Source: Lateolabrax maculatus | Taxonomy: Eukaryota; Chordata; Actinopteri; Acropomatiformes; Lateolabracidae | Assembly (NCBI GenBank): GCA_031216445.1 | Contig: CM062218.1 | Location: forward strand, 12,873,001 to 12,937,000 | DNA length: 64,000 nt | Direction of reading: 5' to 3' | Shown here: in pieces, positions 23,340-34,300 of the stretch | Position numbering within the stretch: the stretch's first letter is position 1 | Layout: each line of letters begins with the position of its first letter | Position numbers and translations under genes: made by a program | Notes under the pieces: model-generated | The model's database searches: none | What the model saw: the letters and a program-made list of their open reading frames with translations, nothing else | Told to the model about the DNA's origin: nothing

Positions 23340-26300
23340 ATGATTGAACCAAAGAAGAGAGCGGCGGACATGGCGGTGGTTCCTGCCGCCGTGAAGCGGC
23401 CCCGGACGGAGCTGGTGGCGGCGGCTCAGTCTCAGCAACTCGTGGCCATGGTACGGAGAGTCCAACACACTGTATACGATATATTCCAGGGCTAGAAAAG
23501 TACTCTTAGAAACTTGTTACGGGCGACCTAAACATATGCAATGTCATTAACAACTGCACATTTACCCGACATGTTCTTGACTGGACTAAAAAATGTTTTT
23601 AGGCGCGTAAACAGGAGTAGGTGAACGGATAAGCAGGAAAAGATAAATAACACTACATTAGCTCAAAAGCAGGAAATACTGTGATGTGTTTAATTCACAT
23701 TCACATTCAAAGTTATGCTCAGCTAAAACTGATGCGTTTAATACAACAATCTGGCAACAAACCCTACGTTCATTACGGTTATGATGTGCAGATTTGTTGA
23801 AACTGCTTTAGGCAGTCTTTGATTCAGTTTATGCTCCTTTTGGAGGCTTCTACTTTTACATGATACTTCATATAAAGTTCAATGTCAAGTTTTCAACAAA
23901 ATGATAAGCCCTGTTCGACTTATTTACTATCATGCGGTCCTATGTGATAAACATCAACTGGACAACTTACCTGAATAGATATTATGGAACTACTACAACA
24001 CTATTGATACAACTATATAAAGACAAAACGGTTTAAGTAACCTCAAATATATCTTTGGAATTTCTTTACTGCAATTTTTTGTCGACACATGTCCTGATAC
24101 CTATATACTATGGATGGAGAAACCAATATTGGGCTATATCCACTCTATTTGACCTTTTACGTGTCTTCCACAGGGTCCCCCACGCAGCTCCAGCCTGCAG
24201 GCTCCCATTATGCTGATGTCTGGCCACGAGGGCGAGGTCTACTGCTGCAAGTTTCACCCCAACGGAGCCACGCTGGCCTCCTCAGGATTTGACAGGCTGA
24301 TATGTAAGATATTAACAACTAAACTAATGCAAACAGTGGACAATCCTGCAGTTCACACATATTCAGTTAAAATATATTCATACTTAAAGTTACTGTGAAT
24401 AACTTGTTGTATACTGTGTTTCTTTGCTGCAGTGATGTGGAATGTGTATGGCGATTGCGATAATTTTGCCACTCTGAAGGGCCACAGTGGAGCAGTGATG
24501 GAGCTGCACTACAACACCGATGGCAGGTATGAACTATTACCAATGAAGTAAAACGTTGTAAGTATTTAAAATAATACGCTATATTAACAAATTGAGAAGC
24601 ATAAACTTGAAATTTTAGAAGAAAAATGGAGAGTTGGTAGGCGTGGATACATGTTTTTGGAAAAAAATCTGATGATGTGTGGTCTTAAACATCTACAATA
24701 TGGTTGTGGTTTCTTCTTGATTCTCTCACGGTACGAGTTGTATGTATTTTGACTTTGATCCAGTACCATTCAAGTATGATCAAAAACTTTTAAATTTTTA
24801 TTCATTCAAACATGACCCATTTGTTGGAGTTTACTAGCTGGCTGAGATGTGTCTGAATGTGTCAAACTCATGCACCTTTAAGTCAGTGGTTAAACGAGCA
24901 GGTTGATAAATGTGTCTACAAAAGGTCAACCAACAGTGTTTACTTGCTGTATATTTCAGCATGCTGTTTTCGGCAAGCACAGACAAGACTGTAGGCGTGT
25001 GGGACAGCGAAACAGGCGAGAGGATCAAGCGTCTGAAGGGTCACACCTCCTTTGTTAACACCTGCTACCCAGCCCGCCGTGGGCCCCAGCTCGTTTGCAC
25101 CGGCAGTGATGACGGGACAGTCAAGGTGAAATTTCCAGCTGCCAGTTAGTTTAAATAAATGAATTGACCTTTGCAGATAATGGATGATATTTAATTTAAA
25201 TTTTTATCAGAGATTATTGGGTTCAAATGTTGGGATATTTAACTCCAACACACTCACTGATCTTACAAAGTGATTGTTCTCTTTTTACAAATTTTTCTAC
25301 AAAACTACAGTTCAGTTGTTGATCAGGCTTTTGTTTATCTTTCTGTATGTGTTTGTCTCTGTGGTAGCTGTGGGACATTCGTAAAAAAGGGGCGATCCAC
25401 ACTTTCCAGAACACCTACCAGGTGCTGGCCGCGACCTTCAATGACACCAGTGATCAGATCCTGTCTGGAGGCATCGACAATGACATCAAGGTACTGGGCT
25501 CCAGCATAAACATAAAACTTGGAAATTACTCTGAACGTGATCATTTCCTGGAAAGTCAATTTAATTCACAATGATTTAAAAATATAGTTCAGTTTATCAT
25601 CCAACTCTGCTGGCAAAAAAAGATTGTGGAAAGCCTGCCATCTACTGTGGAGAAGTCATGGAAGTACAGCTTTTTGCCGTTACTCTTTTTATGAATTAAT
25701 TTGGTAGTAGAGATATCCACATATGTCCAAGATATCATGGCCTCTGTCGTGCTAGAAATTACAAAGCTTTGAATTTGTCACTCCTCTGATGAAGGTGAAG
25801 AGTTCGAACTTTTAGGCTGATGTGTATCACATTTTAAATTCAGGTCATGATAAAGCCAAATACTAATATTTGGAGTTGGTGAAACACATTTTTCATTTGG
25901 GTATGAGCGAAATAAGGTGCTTAATTATAATATTTAGCTCACTGTCAGTGTGCTGTGAAACTGCCTCCCTCCGGTGCTGCTGACGATGAACTCGCTGCTA
26001 CATCCTCTTCCCTTTTGGATCTTTTATAATGATGTCCAAAAGTTACACTGGTGTTTTGTACTCCCTTGCCTACTTCTTCTACAAGTCCTGTTGTAGGCTC
26101 CTTTGTGATTTTGGAGTTCATGTGTCATGTTTTTGTGTGTTCATGTGCTGTAACATAATTTTTTTTCCCCCCAACCGCAATCATGACAACTGGTTCTTGG
26201 CCTGAGGCTTTTGCTACAGATCTGACAATGACATAGCCGCTGTTGCCTTATCTTTACACATTGGCCTATATACCATATGTTCTTTTGTATAAACCCAGTC

Positions 26301-28145
26301 AAAAGCTGTATTTTTGTGTTGTGCAGGTGTGGGACCTGAGGCAGAACAAGCTGATTTACAATATGCACGGCCATGGTGACTCAGTAACTGGACTCAGCCT
26401 GAGCTCTGAGGGATCATACCTTCTCTCAAACTCCATGGACAACACAGGTAGGATGTTTGTGTGTATATTTACAGTAAAAGACATGCCATTTCTCAGGTCA
26501 TAATGCTCAATATTCTATGGCTGGATCCTTGTGTGTCTCTTCTGTAGTGCGTATTTGGGATGTTCGACCATTTGCACCCAAGGAGAGATGTGTGAAGATT
26601 TTCCAGGGCAATGTTCACAACTTTGAAAAGGTAAGATAAATAACTCTGTGACCCTCGTTGTAGTCTATGACATACTGTATTTAGTCAACTTGAACTTACA
26701 GCACTGATACAACTTTCCACTGTTGATACCAACCAGTGTGAGGGATTGTATATATTTTGAAAAATACTGGAAGGGACAAATCATTTTTTCTACCAAGCAA
26801 AATTTTGGACCATGAATTTGCTACTGAGTTACAAACATATTTTGAGCATGTTAGTCCTGTGAACTGACACAGGTCTCTTGCTTTGTGCATAACTGACTAA
26901 CAGCTGCTGCCCTGCTGGCGGTGTTTACTCCTGTAGTCGACCATGATCGCCTTTCATCTGCTCCTGCCCCTTCATCCCTCCTTGCTGTCCTTACTAATAA
27001 AGAATGTTCATCTTTCCTCTTATTACTGTAACAGTAGCTCACATGGAGAGTGGCTGTGTCGTTTTGCTAATGCAGTTTCTAACAACTGTTCCTGTCTTTC
27101 AGAATTTGCTGAGGTGCTCCTGGTCTACTGACGGCAGTAAGATAGCCGCAGGCTCAGCTGACAGGTGAGAGGCAACGCACACATGCGCATACTCACACAT
27201 GGGCTAAATTCTAGTTTTTAGTTTGTTACTGTAATTTTAAAATGTTTACTTTTTTTTTTATTGAGAGTAGAAATACAGTCCTTCTTTTAAGTCTTTCACA
27301 TTTTTTAACATTCGGTTGTCTTACATTTCTTTTTTTTTTTTTTTACATAAAAACATAGATTAAAAGGGAAATAACACCAGGGGATACACAAAGGTTTAAG
27401 TTAAATAAGTTAGTATAGAAAGAATGAATAAAAGTTACTATAGACACTCATATATACACACACACACACACAAACCCCCTAATTTATGTTCAGACATAAA
27501 ATACTTTAATAAGTACATTGTTACAGAAGTCCAACTTTCGAAACAAGTATCCATCTTAAGTTACAAGGTAGCTGTAATGTTCTCTATGCAGTTTACTGTA
27601 TTTAATCCACCAACAACAGCATTTCTTGAAATGAATACAATGCACAAAATGTATTGAAGCAAAAATACGATTATCCTGCAGTCTCATATGTCGCAGCTTT
27701 GCATCATCTAACATGGGGAGTCATTCTAGCTCTTTACTTGTCTGTCTTTATAGATTTGTGTATATCTGGGACACCACATCACGCAGAATCCTGTACAAAC
27801 TGCCGGGCCACGCTGGCTCTGTCAATGAAGTGGCATTTCACCCAGAGGAGCCTATAGGTGAGTAAATCAACTGCTTTAGTCTCAGAGTACACGCTGTAAT
27901 ACATGTTAGATGAATGGAAAAGACTTGAGGAGCAGGTTCTGGTGGGATCTGGAGGTGTTTTTGCAAGAATGTGGTCGTAACCCAACACTCTCATTTTCTG
28001 TCACATTTCACTTAACATTACTGGTTAGTTTACCTGAGGCTTATTACTAACAGTAAGAGTTTAATCATCTTTTTCTCTTTGTTCCCTCCACACAGTGCTG
28101 TCTGGCTCCAGTGACAAACGGCTCTACATGGGAGAGATTCAGTAG
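23340..28145 (+). CDS. snrnp40: U5 snRNP 40 kDa WD40 protein, 10 exons
   Basis: Exons are 23340-23450, 24174-24303, 24433-24526, 24960-25125, 25368-25490, 26327-26447, 26548-26630, 27103-27164, 27754-27857 and 28096-28145. They total 1044 bp (347 aa; human about 357), and all introns are GT-AG. The start MIEPKKRAADMAV matches the family N-terminus (MIEQQKRK in human). A seven-bladed WD40 propeller covers about residue 50 to the end: GHEGEVYCCKFHPNG, GHSGAVMELHYNTDG, GHTSFVNTCYPARRG, NTYQVLAATFNDTSD, GHGDSVTGLSLSSEG, NLLRCSWSTDGSK and GHAGSVNEVAFHPEE, with WD-type endings. The C-terminus SSDKRLYMGEIQ is diagnostic. It is a scaffold in the U5 snRNP/tri-snRNP with PRPF8 and SNRNP200, acting in the nucleus in pre-mRNA splicing. 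The N-terminal linker is shorter than in mammals. Confidence 0.97.
27415..27480 (+). repeat. AT-rich/CA-rich low-complexity stretch in snrnp40 intron 8
   Basis: Intron 8 (27165-27753) contains T-runs near 27250-27265 and 27325-27345 and a short CA tract near 27455-27472. It may derive from an old retroelement tail, but I cannot name the family. Confidence 0.4.
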
Positions 28146-28377
28146 CGTGTGTGTGTGTGTGTGTGTGTAAACTTGGATGAATGTGTGTGTGTCCTGCAAG
28201 CGAGTGTCCTGCTTTAGAAGTGGATGGGTGGTGTTCGACAGTGGGTTACGAGTCTCTGTAATTTCATGTTTTTCAGCTTGTCATAGAACAACCTCAGGAC
28301 GTGTGTTTGAAGTTTATTGTGCTCAGTCACAACAACCTCCACAATGACTTGTTTTTTATTCTGATTTGTTTCTTTTT

Positions 28378-28383
28378 AATAAA
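28378..28383 (+). other. Poly(A) signal AATAAA of snrnp40
   Basis: AATAAA lies 233 bp after the snrnp40 stop, preceded by a T-rich stretch. It defines a short 3' UTR that begins with a (GT)n tract at about 28147-28168. Confidence 0.8.
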
Positions 28384-28399
28384 CTTCCATATTCTGTAA

Positions 28400-29635
28400 A
28401 AAGAGTTTGTTAGATTCTTTTGTCATAATATTATGTTTCCTGTGTTTATAGTAGTTCTACATGCAACCTGCTGCTGGTCTTTATGCATTGTTACACAAGC
28501 TATTTTATATCATTTATCCACTTTCAAAGAAAGTTTCCACTACATTTATCTGACAGTTGTACTAAATAGTTACTTTGAGTTCAAACTAAGCAGCAGAACT
28601 ACTTCTTACAGGTCAATGCATTAAAATTAATTGATTAATATTTCTGCGTAAGTTAAATGTTTTGAATGTTGACAGGAAGTACAGCTCTGTTCTGCCCCTC
28701 TCAGTTATTTGTAGTTAAGGGAATTTGAATGTCTAAAACAATTAATGTCGGCAGTAAAATCACTGCAGAACCCTCTCCATCAACATTTTACAAATCACAC
28801 AGAAAACAAAACCCTGCTTAGCCAATCTGGACCTCGCTCTCTGAGAAAATGTAAAAAAAAAAATTGAAACTTTAATTTATTCTATGTTAATGCATTAAAA
28901 TCAAATATACCATAAACTCTCAGTTCCCCACATAATTTTTAAATAAACTTCTTACAATTCTCAATAGAGAGTAGAATTTACTTGTAATAGCTTCTATATA
29001 ATATCCTCTTATTGGACAGTGAAGAGATGAACTGAACTGATTATTTAACATTGACAGGAATGGGTCCATTGTTAAGAGAACTCTTGTTCATTTTACTGAA
29101 GGTTCTTCTATACATTTAGTTCTTTAAAAATAAAAAAGAGTTGTATTGCTGTGTTTTGTCTCCATCTTGGTATTCCCTCTTTAAGTTCAGGAGTGGAGCT
29201 CTGCTTTAGTCTGTGGTGATAAATTAATCAGGTCAGTTTAATTAATTAGCATTATATAGAGTTACTGACGTGACTATTGCAAGACTGTTTTAATTGCACA
29301 ATGAACATGAGTTTATTTACCTAATTAGGGCTTTGATTATGGGTCACTTCATCTATTACAATTACATATTATTTCTCTGTAGTGAGGCAAGTTTGTTCAG
29401 CACCTTTCAAACACAGGCAATTCAAGTGGATTAGAGTAACATTTAAAAACCCGAGAAAAAAGATCAGTTAAAATACAATAAAACTATATAAATACAAACA
29501 GACAACGCATCATAGACTAGAAATAGTAACAGTGCAGTGAAAGGCACAGGAGCAGCAGAGTGGGATCCATTATGAAAAAATACTACACATACTCCTTAGA
29601 CAGTTGAATCACTTTTATTTGAGAAACGTACGTGC
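28400..29635. other. AT-rich intergenic spacer snrnp40-nkain1
   Basis: No gene, RNA or clear repeat is recognised. Short poly(A) and poly(T) runs only. It changes abruptly to GC-rich sequence near 29640. Confidence 0.6.
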
Positions 29636-29639
29636 AGAG

Positions 29640-30635
29640 TGACCGGTGGACTGGATCTGACACGTAACGCTTTTGTTTCCCCGTTGATTGTCATGTGGCC
29701 TCGCGATAACCGCATGAGCGGTCGTTATCTGCCTCTTCATCAGCGATCAGCATTAATTTATGTGAAGCCCGACGAGATTAAAGAAGGCCGCAGCTTGTGC
29801 GTGCGTGTGCGTGTGTTTGTCTCCTCCGCTCTGAATGATGCGGGGGCCCGGCGCTCCCTCCCCGGTCCACGCTCAGACTGGGAGCGGGGACGAGGTTTGC
29901 AGACTCCCGTTGTTTTTTCTCGCCCCCCGTTTTATTCTTTTGTGCTGCTGCTCGGCCGCGCGCACGCACGCACGCGGGTCTGCAGGATCCATGCGGCTCC
30001 TCCTCGAGGGGGTCGCGGCGACTGAGAGCCCCCACCCCCTCGTCTCACACACCCCCCCCCCCCCCCACCCCCACACACACACATCCCCCCCTCCCCACCT
30101 CCAGCGCCCGCCCCGGCACCGATTGTTGACAAAAGCCGCTGCGAGACGGAGCAGGAGGAGCCCGGACCCCGGTACTGGAGAGCAGATCTGCCCGTTAACT
30201 CGACTTCCTTCCCTCCACGGTCGGAGGAGGAGGAGGAGGAGGAGAAGACCGGGACGACGGGGCCCGGGGGGGGGGGGGAGGAAGGACGAGGACGAGGACT
30301 TCGCCGTTCCTAGAAAACCGTGAGTCTCGCCGGGCCGCTTTTGTTTTCCGTGGCGGACTTCGTGTAGCCCGAGCGTTAGCCGTGGTAACGCGGCGGGGTC
30401 GGTCCCCCTCCTCCCCACCGGCCGCCGTGTGATCCGGTATCATATGATGCTCATTTCTGTCTGGAGCCCGCGGCCGATCGTGACAGCTCTCCGTCTCTCT
30501 TTGTGTCTTTGTGTGTCCCCTCTCCGGAAGGTGTGGCCGAGGTGATCCGGTTGTCGGCGGCGGTCGGACCGCAGCAGGGCCGGCGTGAAGTGGACGCCCC
30601 CCCCACTTCCACCCCCCAACCTCCCCCCCCTCCCC

Positions 30636-30672
<37 letters not shown>

Positions 30673-30914
30673 CCCGAAAACCAACCGCGATTGGTATTTA
30701 CCGACAACAAAAAAAAAAAACAGCGGCCAAGATGGGTCATTCACTGTGAGGGGAAGCGCCGGACCCGCGTTACAGGAGGAGGCGGCGGCCTTGGGCAGGT
30801 CTATTCAGCCGGGAATGGTGTGAGCTGAGACGGCCAGGCACTCTGGATCTGACCGGGGACCCGTCATTCCCCCGGAGCCTCCGCGGCTCCAAGCCGCGTC
30901 CTGAGCCCTCCAAG
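29640..30914 (+). promoter_or_regulatory. CpG-rich promoter and 5' UTR region of nkain1
   Basis: GC content and CpG density rise sharply from about 29690 up to the nkain1 ATG. It holds a C-run at about 30051-30066, (GGA)n near 30222-30243, a G-run near 30268-30278 and (CT)n at 30639-30669. A possible 5' UTR intron would run from CC|GTGAGT near 30319 to CCGGAAG near 30530, but this is speculative. Long ORFs on both strands here are GC-rich artefacts. No TATA box was assigned. Confidence 0.6.
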
Positions 30915-31268
30915 ATGGGGAAGTGCGACGGAAGATGCACGCTGCTGGTGATATGTTCACTGCAGTTGGTGAGTGTATTTGTGTGTGTGTGTGTGTATAT
31001 ATGTTTGTGCGTGTGTGTGTGTGTGTGCGACCAAATCTGACTCTACTCACTCTCCATAAAGATATAATTAGAGCAGCGTGCCACAGACGCGCACATTGTA
31101 ATCAGACATTTTTTGTCCAGCCTCTGTGTACAGTCGCTCCGAAAAAGCTTTGAGCTGCAGCTGCTGAAGGGCCATGCCACATTACAGGCGAGGGTGTGTG
31201 TGTGTGTGTGTGTGTGTCTTTGCAGCAGGGCAGGGGGGCTCTTTGGTGTCAGGGTGGTCCGCATGTCT

Positions 31269-31308
<40 letters not shown>

Positions 31309-34300
31309 GATAGCCCCATTCTGGCAAAACCATGTGAATGTTAAGCACAAGCGGGACAAGGAGGCCCTGTTCACCATCTGGTCTCCATTCTGGAGTTAAA
31401 GTTAGCTCTTCCTTGTGCCTACAAATAGCTCAAGACTATTCCTCTAAAATGTAATAAGTGTGTAATATGAGACCGTATCAGCATGATGCAGCCGTGGACG
31501 GCAGCAGTGTGAGGGCCGGTGATCTCTGGGCTATTGTTTGCAGGGCTGATGAGTTGTTGTGTGGCAGGGGGATTCGGCCCATAGATTCTCATTAGTTTGG
31601 GGGAGCTTTTGGGGGGGTGCTCCTCTTTTACAGTCACTGGACTGGTTGGTGCTCCAGGCAGTTACCATGGAAACAACTGCGGCAGACCTGTGTATGTGTG
31701 TCCCTGTCACTGTCTGTGTGTGTGTGTGTGTGTGTGAGAAACCGTGATTACTTGTGTGTGGTGTGTTTCTATGTGTGTCTTGTATTTGCATATGCCCTCA
31801 GCTGTGTGTGTTTTATATGTATGTATGTGTCTTTTTCCCCCTAATGTGTATATATGACCCCCCCCCCCCCCCCCCCCCCTCCCCCTTTCCCATAGGTTGC
31901 AGCCCTCCAGAGGCAGGTGTTTGATTTTCTGGGCTACCAATGGGCTCCCATCCTGGCCAACTTCCTGCACATTATGGCCGTCATCTTGGGCATGTTCGGC
32001 ACCGTGCAGTTTCGCTTCAGATACCTCATCTTTGTGAGTCACCAGCTCCTGTTTACATGGATAAAGCACGAGCCTGTGTGTGCAGTTACTTTCATACAGA
32101 AACTGATCTCTGTATCTGTTTAGCAGTATGCAGTATGGCTGGTCCTTTGGGTCGGGTGGAACTCGTTCATCATCTGCTTCTACCTGGAGGTTGGAAACCT
32201 GTCTCAGGCAAGTGTTTATACCTGAATATTTAGTCTAGAAACACTCTTCTTCTGTCTTTGGTTACATTAATTGTTTAGTTGAGTTGCATTTTTATAATCA
32301 GTGAATTGTTAACATCTCATTACACTCTGCATATATCTACATGCTGTTGCAATTTACCCTTGAGTGATTATTCCACCTCCAGTTGTTTGATTTGAATACT
32401 TTTTAGGGGCCTAATGATGTTAAATTATCCAGTAATTAAAAAGAAACAAGCAAAGATTTTAACAAATGAGACCTAATTTTGCGTAGCAGAAATATGTTTC
32501 TTTTGCTTTCTTTTCCTTTTCACCATCTTGGATTGCGACCCCCTTAGATTAACCTAGTGACCCCTTGGTGGGATCCTGACCCCCATGTTGGGAAGCCCTG
32601 GTTTAACTCATATATCATTCAAAAATGTCAAATATTCACTGGTTCCAGCTTCTGAAATCTGAGCATTTGCTGATTTTCTCTGTTTTATATAGTTGTAAAC
32701 TCTCTCTCTCTTTGCTCTTGGAAATTCTGATGAACATTTTTCACTATTTTCTGACATTTTGTAGACTAATGTGTTAATTAAATGTATAATTGACTGAAGA
32801 ATCAGCAGTGAAAATAATCGTTAGATGTAGCCATGCTTTCAATGTACGTATGTGTTTGTGTGTTCAGGACAGGGACTTTCTCATGACGTTCAACACATCC
32901 CTTCATCGCTCGTGGTGGATGGAGCATGGTCCTGGTTGCCTGGTAACGCCAGTGCTGGACTCTCGCATGGCCCCCGATGACCACCATGTCATCACTGTCT
33001 CCGGGTGTCTCCTTGACTACCAATACATAGAGGTGTTGAGTTCGGCCATTCAGATCCTATTGGCTGTACGTATCTAACACACACGTCATACAGATAACCA
33101 TGCAGTGTGTTTCTTTTACATTCTTAAGTCAGCAGTGACTCAGCCTGTAAAACAACAGTCACCTAATGTCTGACCGTCTCCTCTCTGACAGCTCTTCGGC
33201 TTTGTGTACGCCTGCTATGTGAGCAAAGTCTTCCAGGATGACGAGGACAGCTGTGAGTGCTTTTCTCTTCTCCTAAAAGCTTGTTGATCCTCTTCTAGCG
33301 CCTTGTTCAGCCGATTAGATTTACTTGTGTCATACTGTCAAGAGGGCTTTTGTGTTAGCGATCCATGGCTTTGGATGCGAGCGCTGTTAGCTCATTGTTT
33401 TCTCCTGGCCGAGTCATGCCGAGCAATATCGCTGCAGAGGATTCCCTCTGGGTGATCTGAGTGCTCCATCTGTGGGGAGTATTAAAGATGTCTGCAGGAA
33501 TATTCCCACCCGTCAGTGTCCGTCTGTCTGCTGGCTGGTGGCTGTCTGTGGGCTTGAGTGTGCCATCTGTGTGTCTGAATGGTTCTTCTCCTCATGTGCC
33601 TCTTGTGACACTAAGTCCTGTAGTTAGAGTATGACATCATAAGCTCGCTGTCATGCAGTGTCTGTGAGGTCTGAACAGCATGCTATGTCATCATTATATG
33701 CATGTCATAACATAGTGGGGGTGATGAAATAACACTGACATGCAATATAATCTTCTTCATGCCTCTACAATATATCCTGACTGATACTGGATTTTTTAGG
33801 CCAATACCAATATTATTATCGATATATTTGATAGTTTAAAATATCCAGAAATGACGGATCGATGGATTTGATGTTTGTTTTTGTTTTTTTTGCATTAATC
33901 CATAACATAATCAAATATGTTGGATGAAGTGTGGCCAACATACTGAGCGGGACATTTAACAGTTAAAATAATCTTGTCAGTGCTCTCTGGTGGACAAACT
34001 ATCTGTTGGAAACACTGTATTAAGCACGGTACTGTAAGCATCTCTGTTCTGCAGTATCTTTCCACGTATTGGCAAATACAAACACCTGATACCAATATAC
34101 CAAATTTTATTAAAATGTTAGATCTTGTCTCTGGAGAAAACAGATCCCCCACTAGTGGTCTATATTTCCACTCAAGTCAACAAAAGGGGACTGTTTGGCA
34201 CCACATAAGTTTGTTCCTTTGAATCGATTGAGAAAGATTAGAACAATGTATCAGTGACATAGAAGCAGTGAGAAAGATGATGTATCGGTGTGTCACAGTG

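Noticed and set aside
29835..30418. ORFs of 160-180 codons on both strands
   Set aside because: They arise from GC-rich, stop-poor DNA in the nkain1 leader. Pro/Arg/Gly low complexity only.
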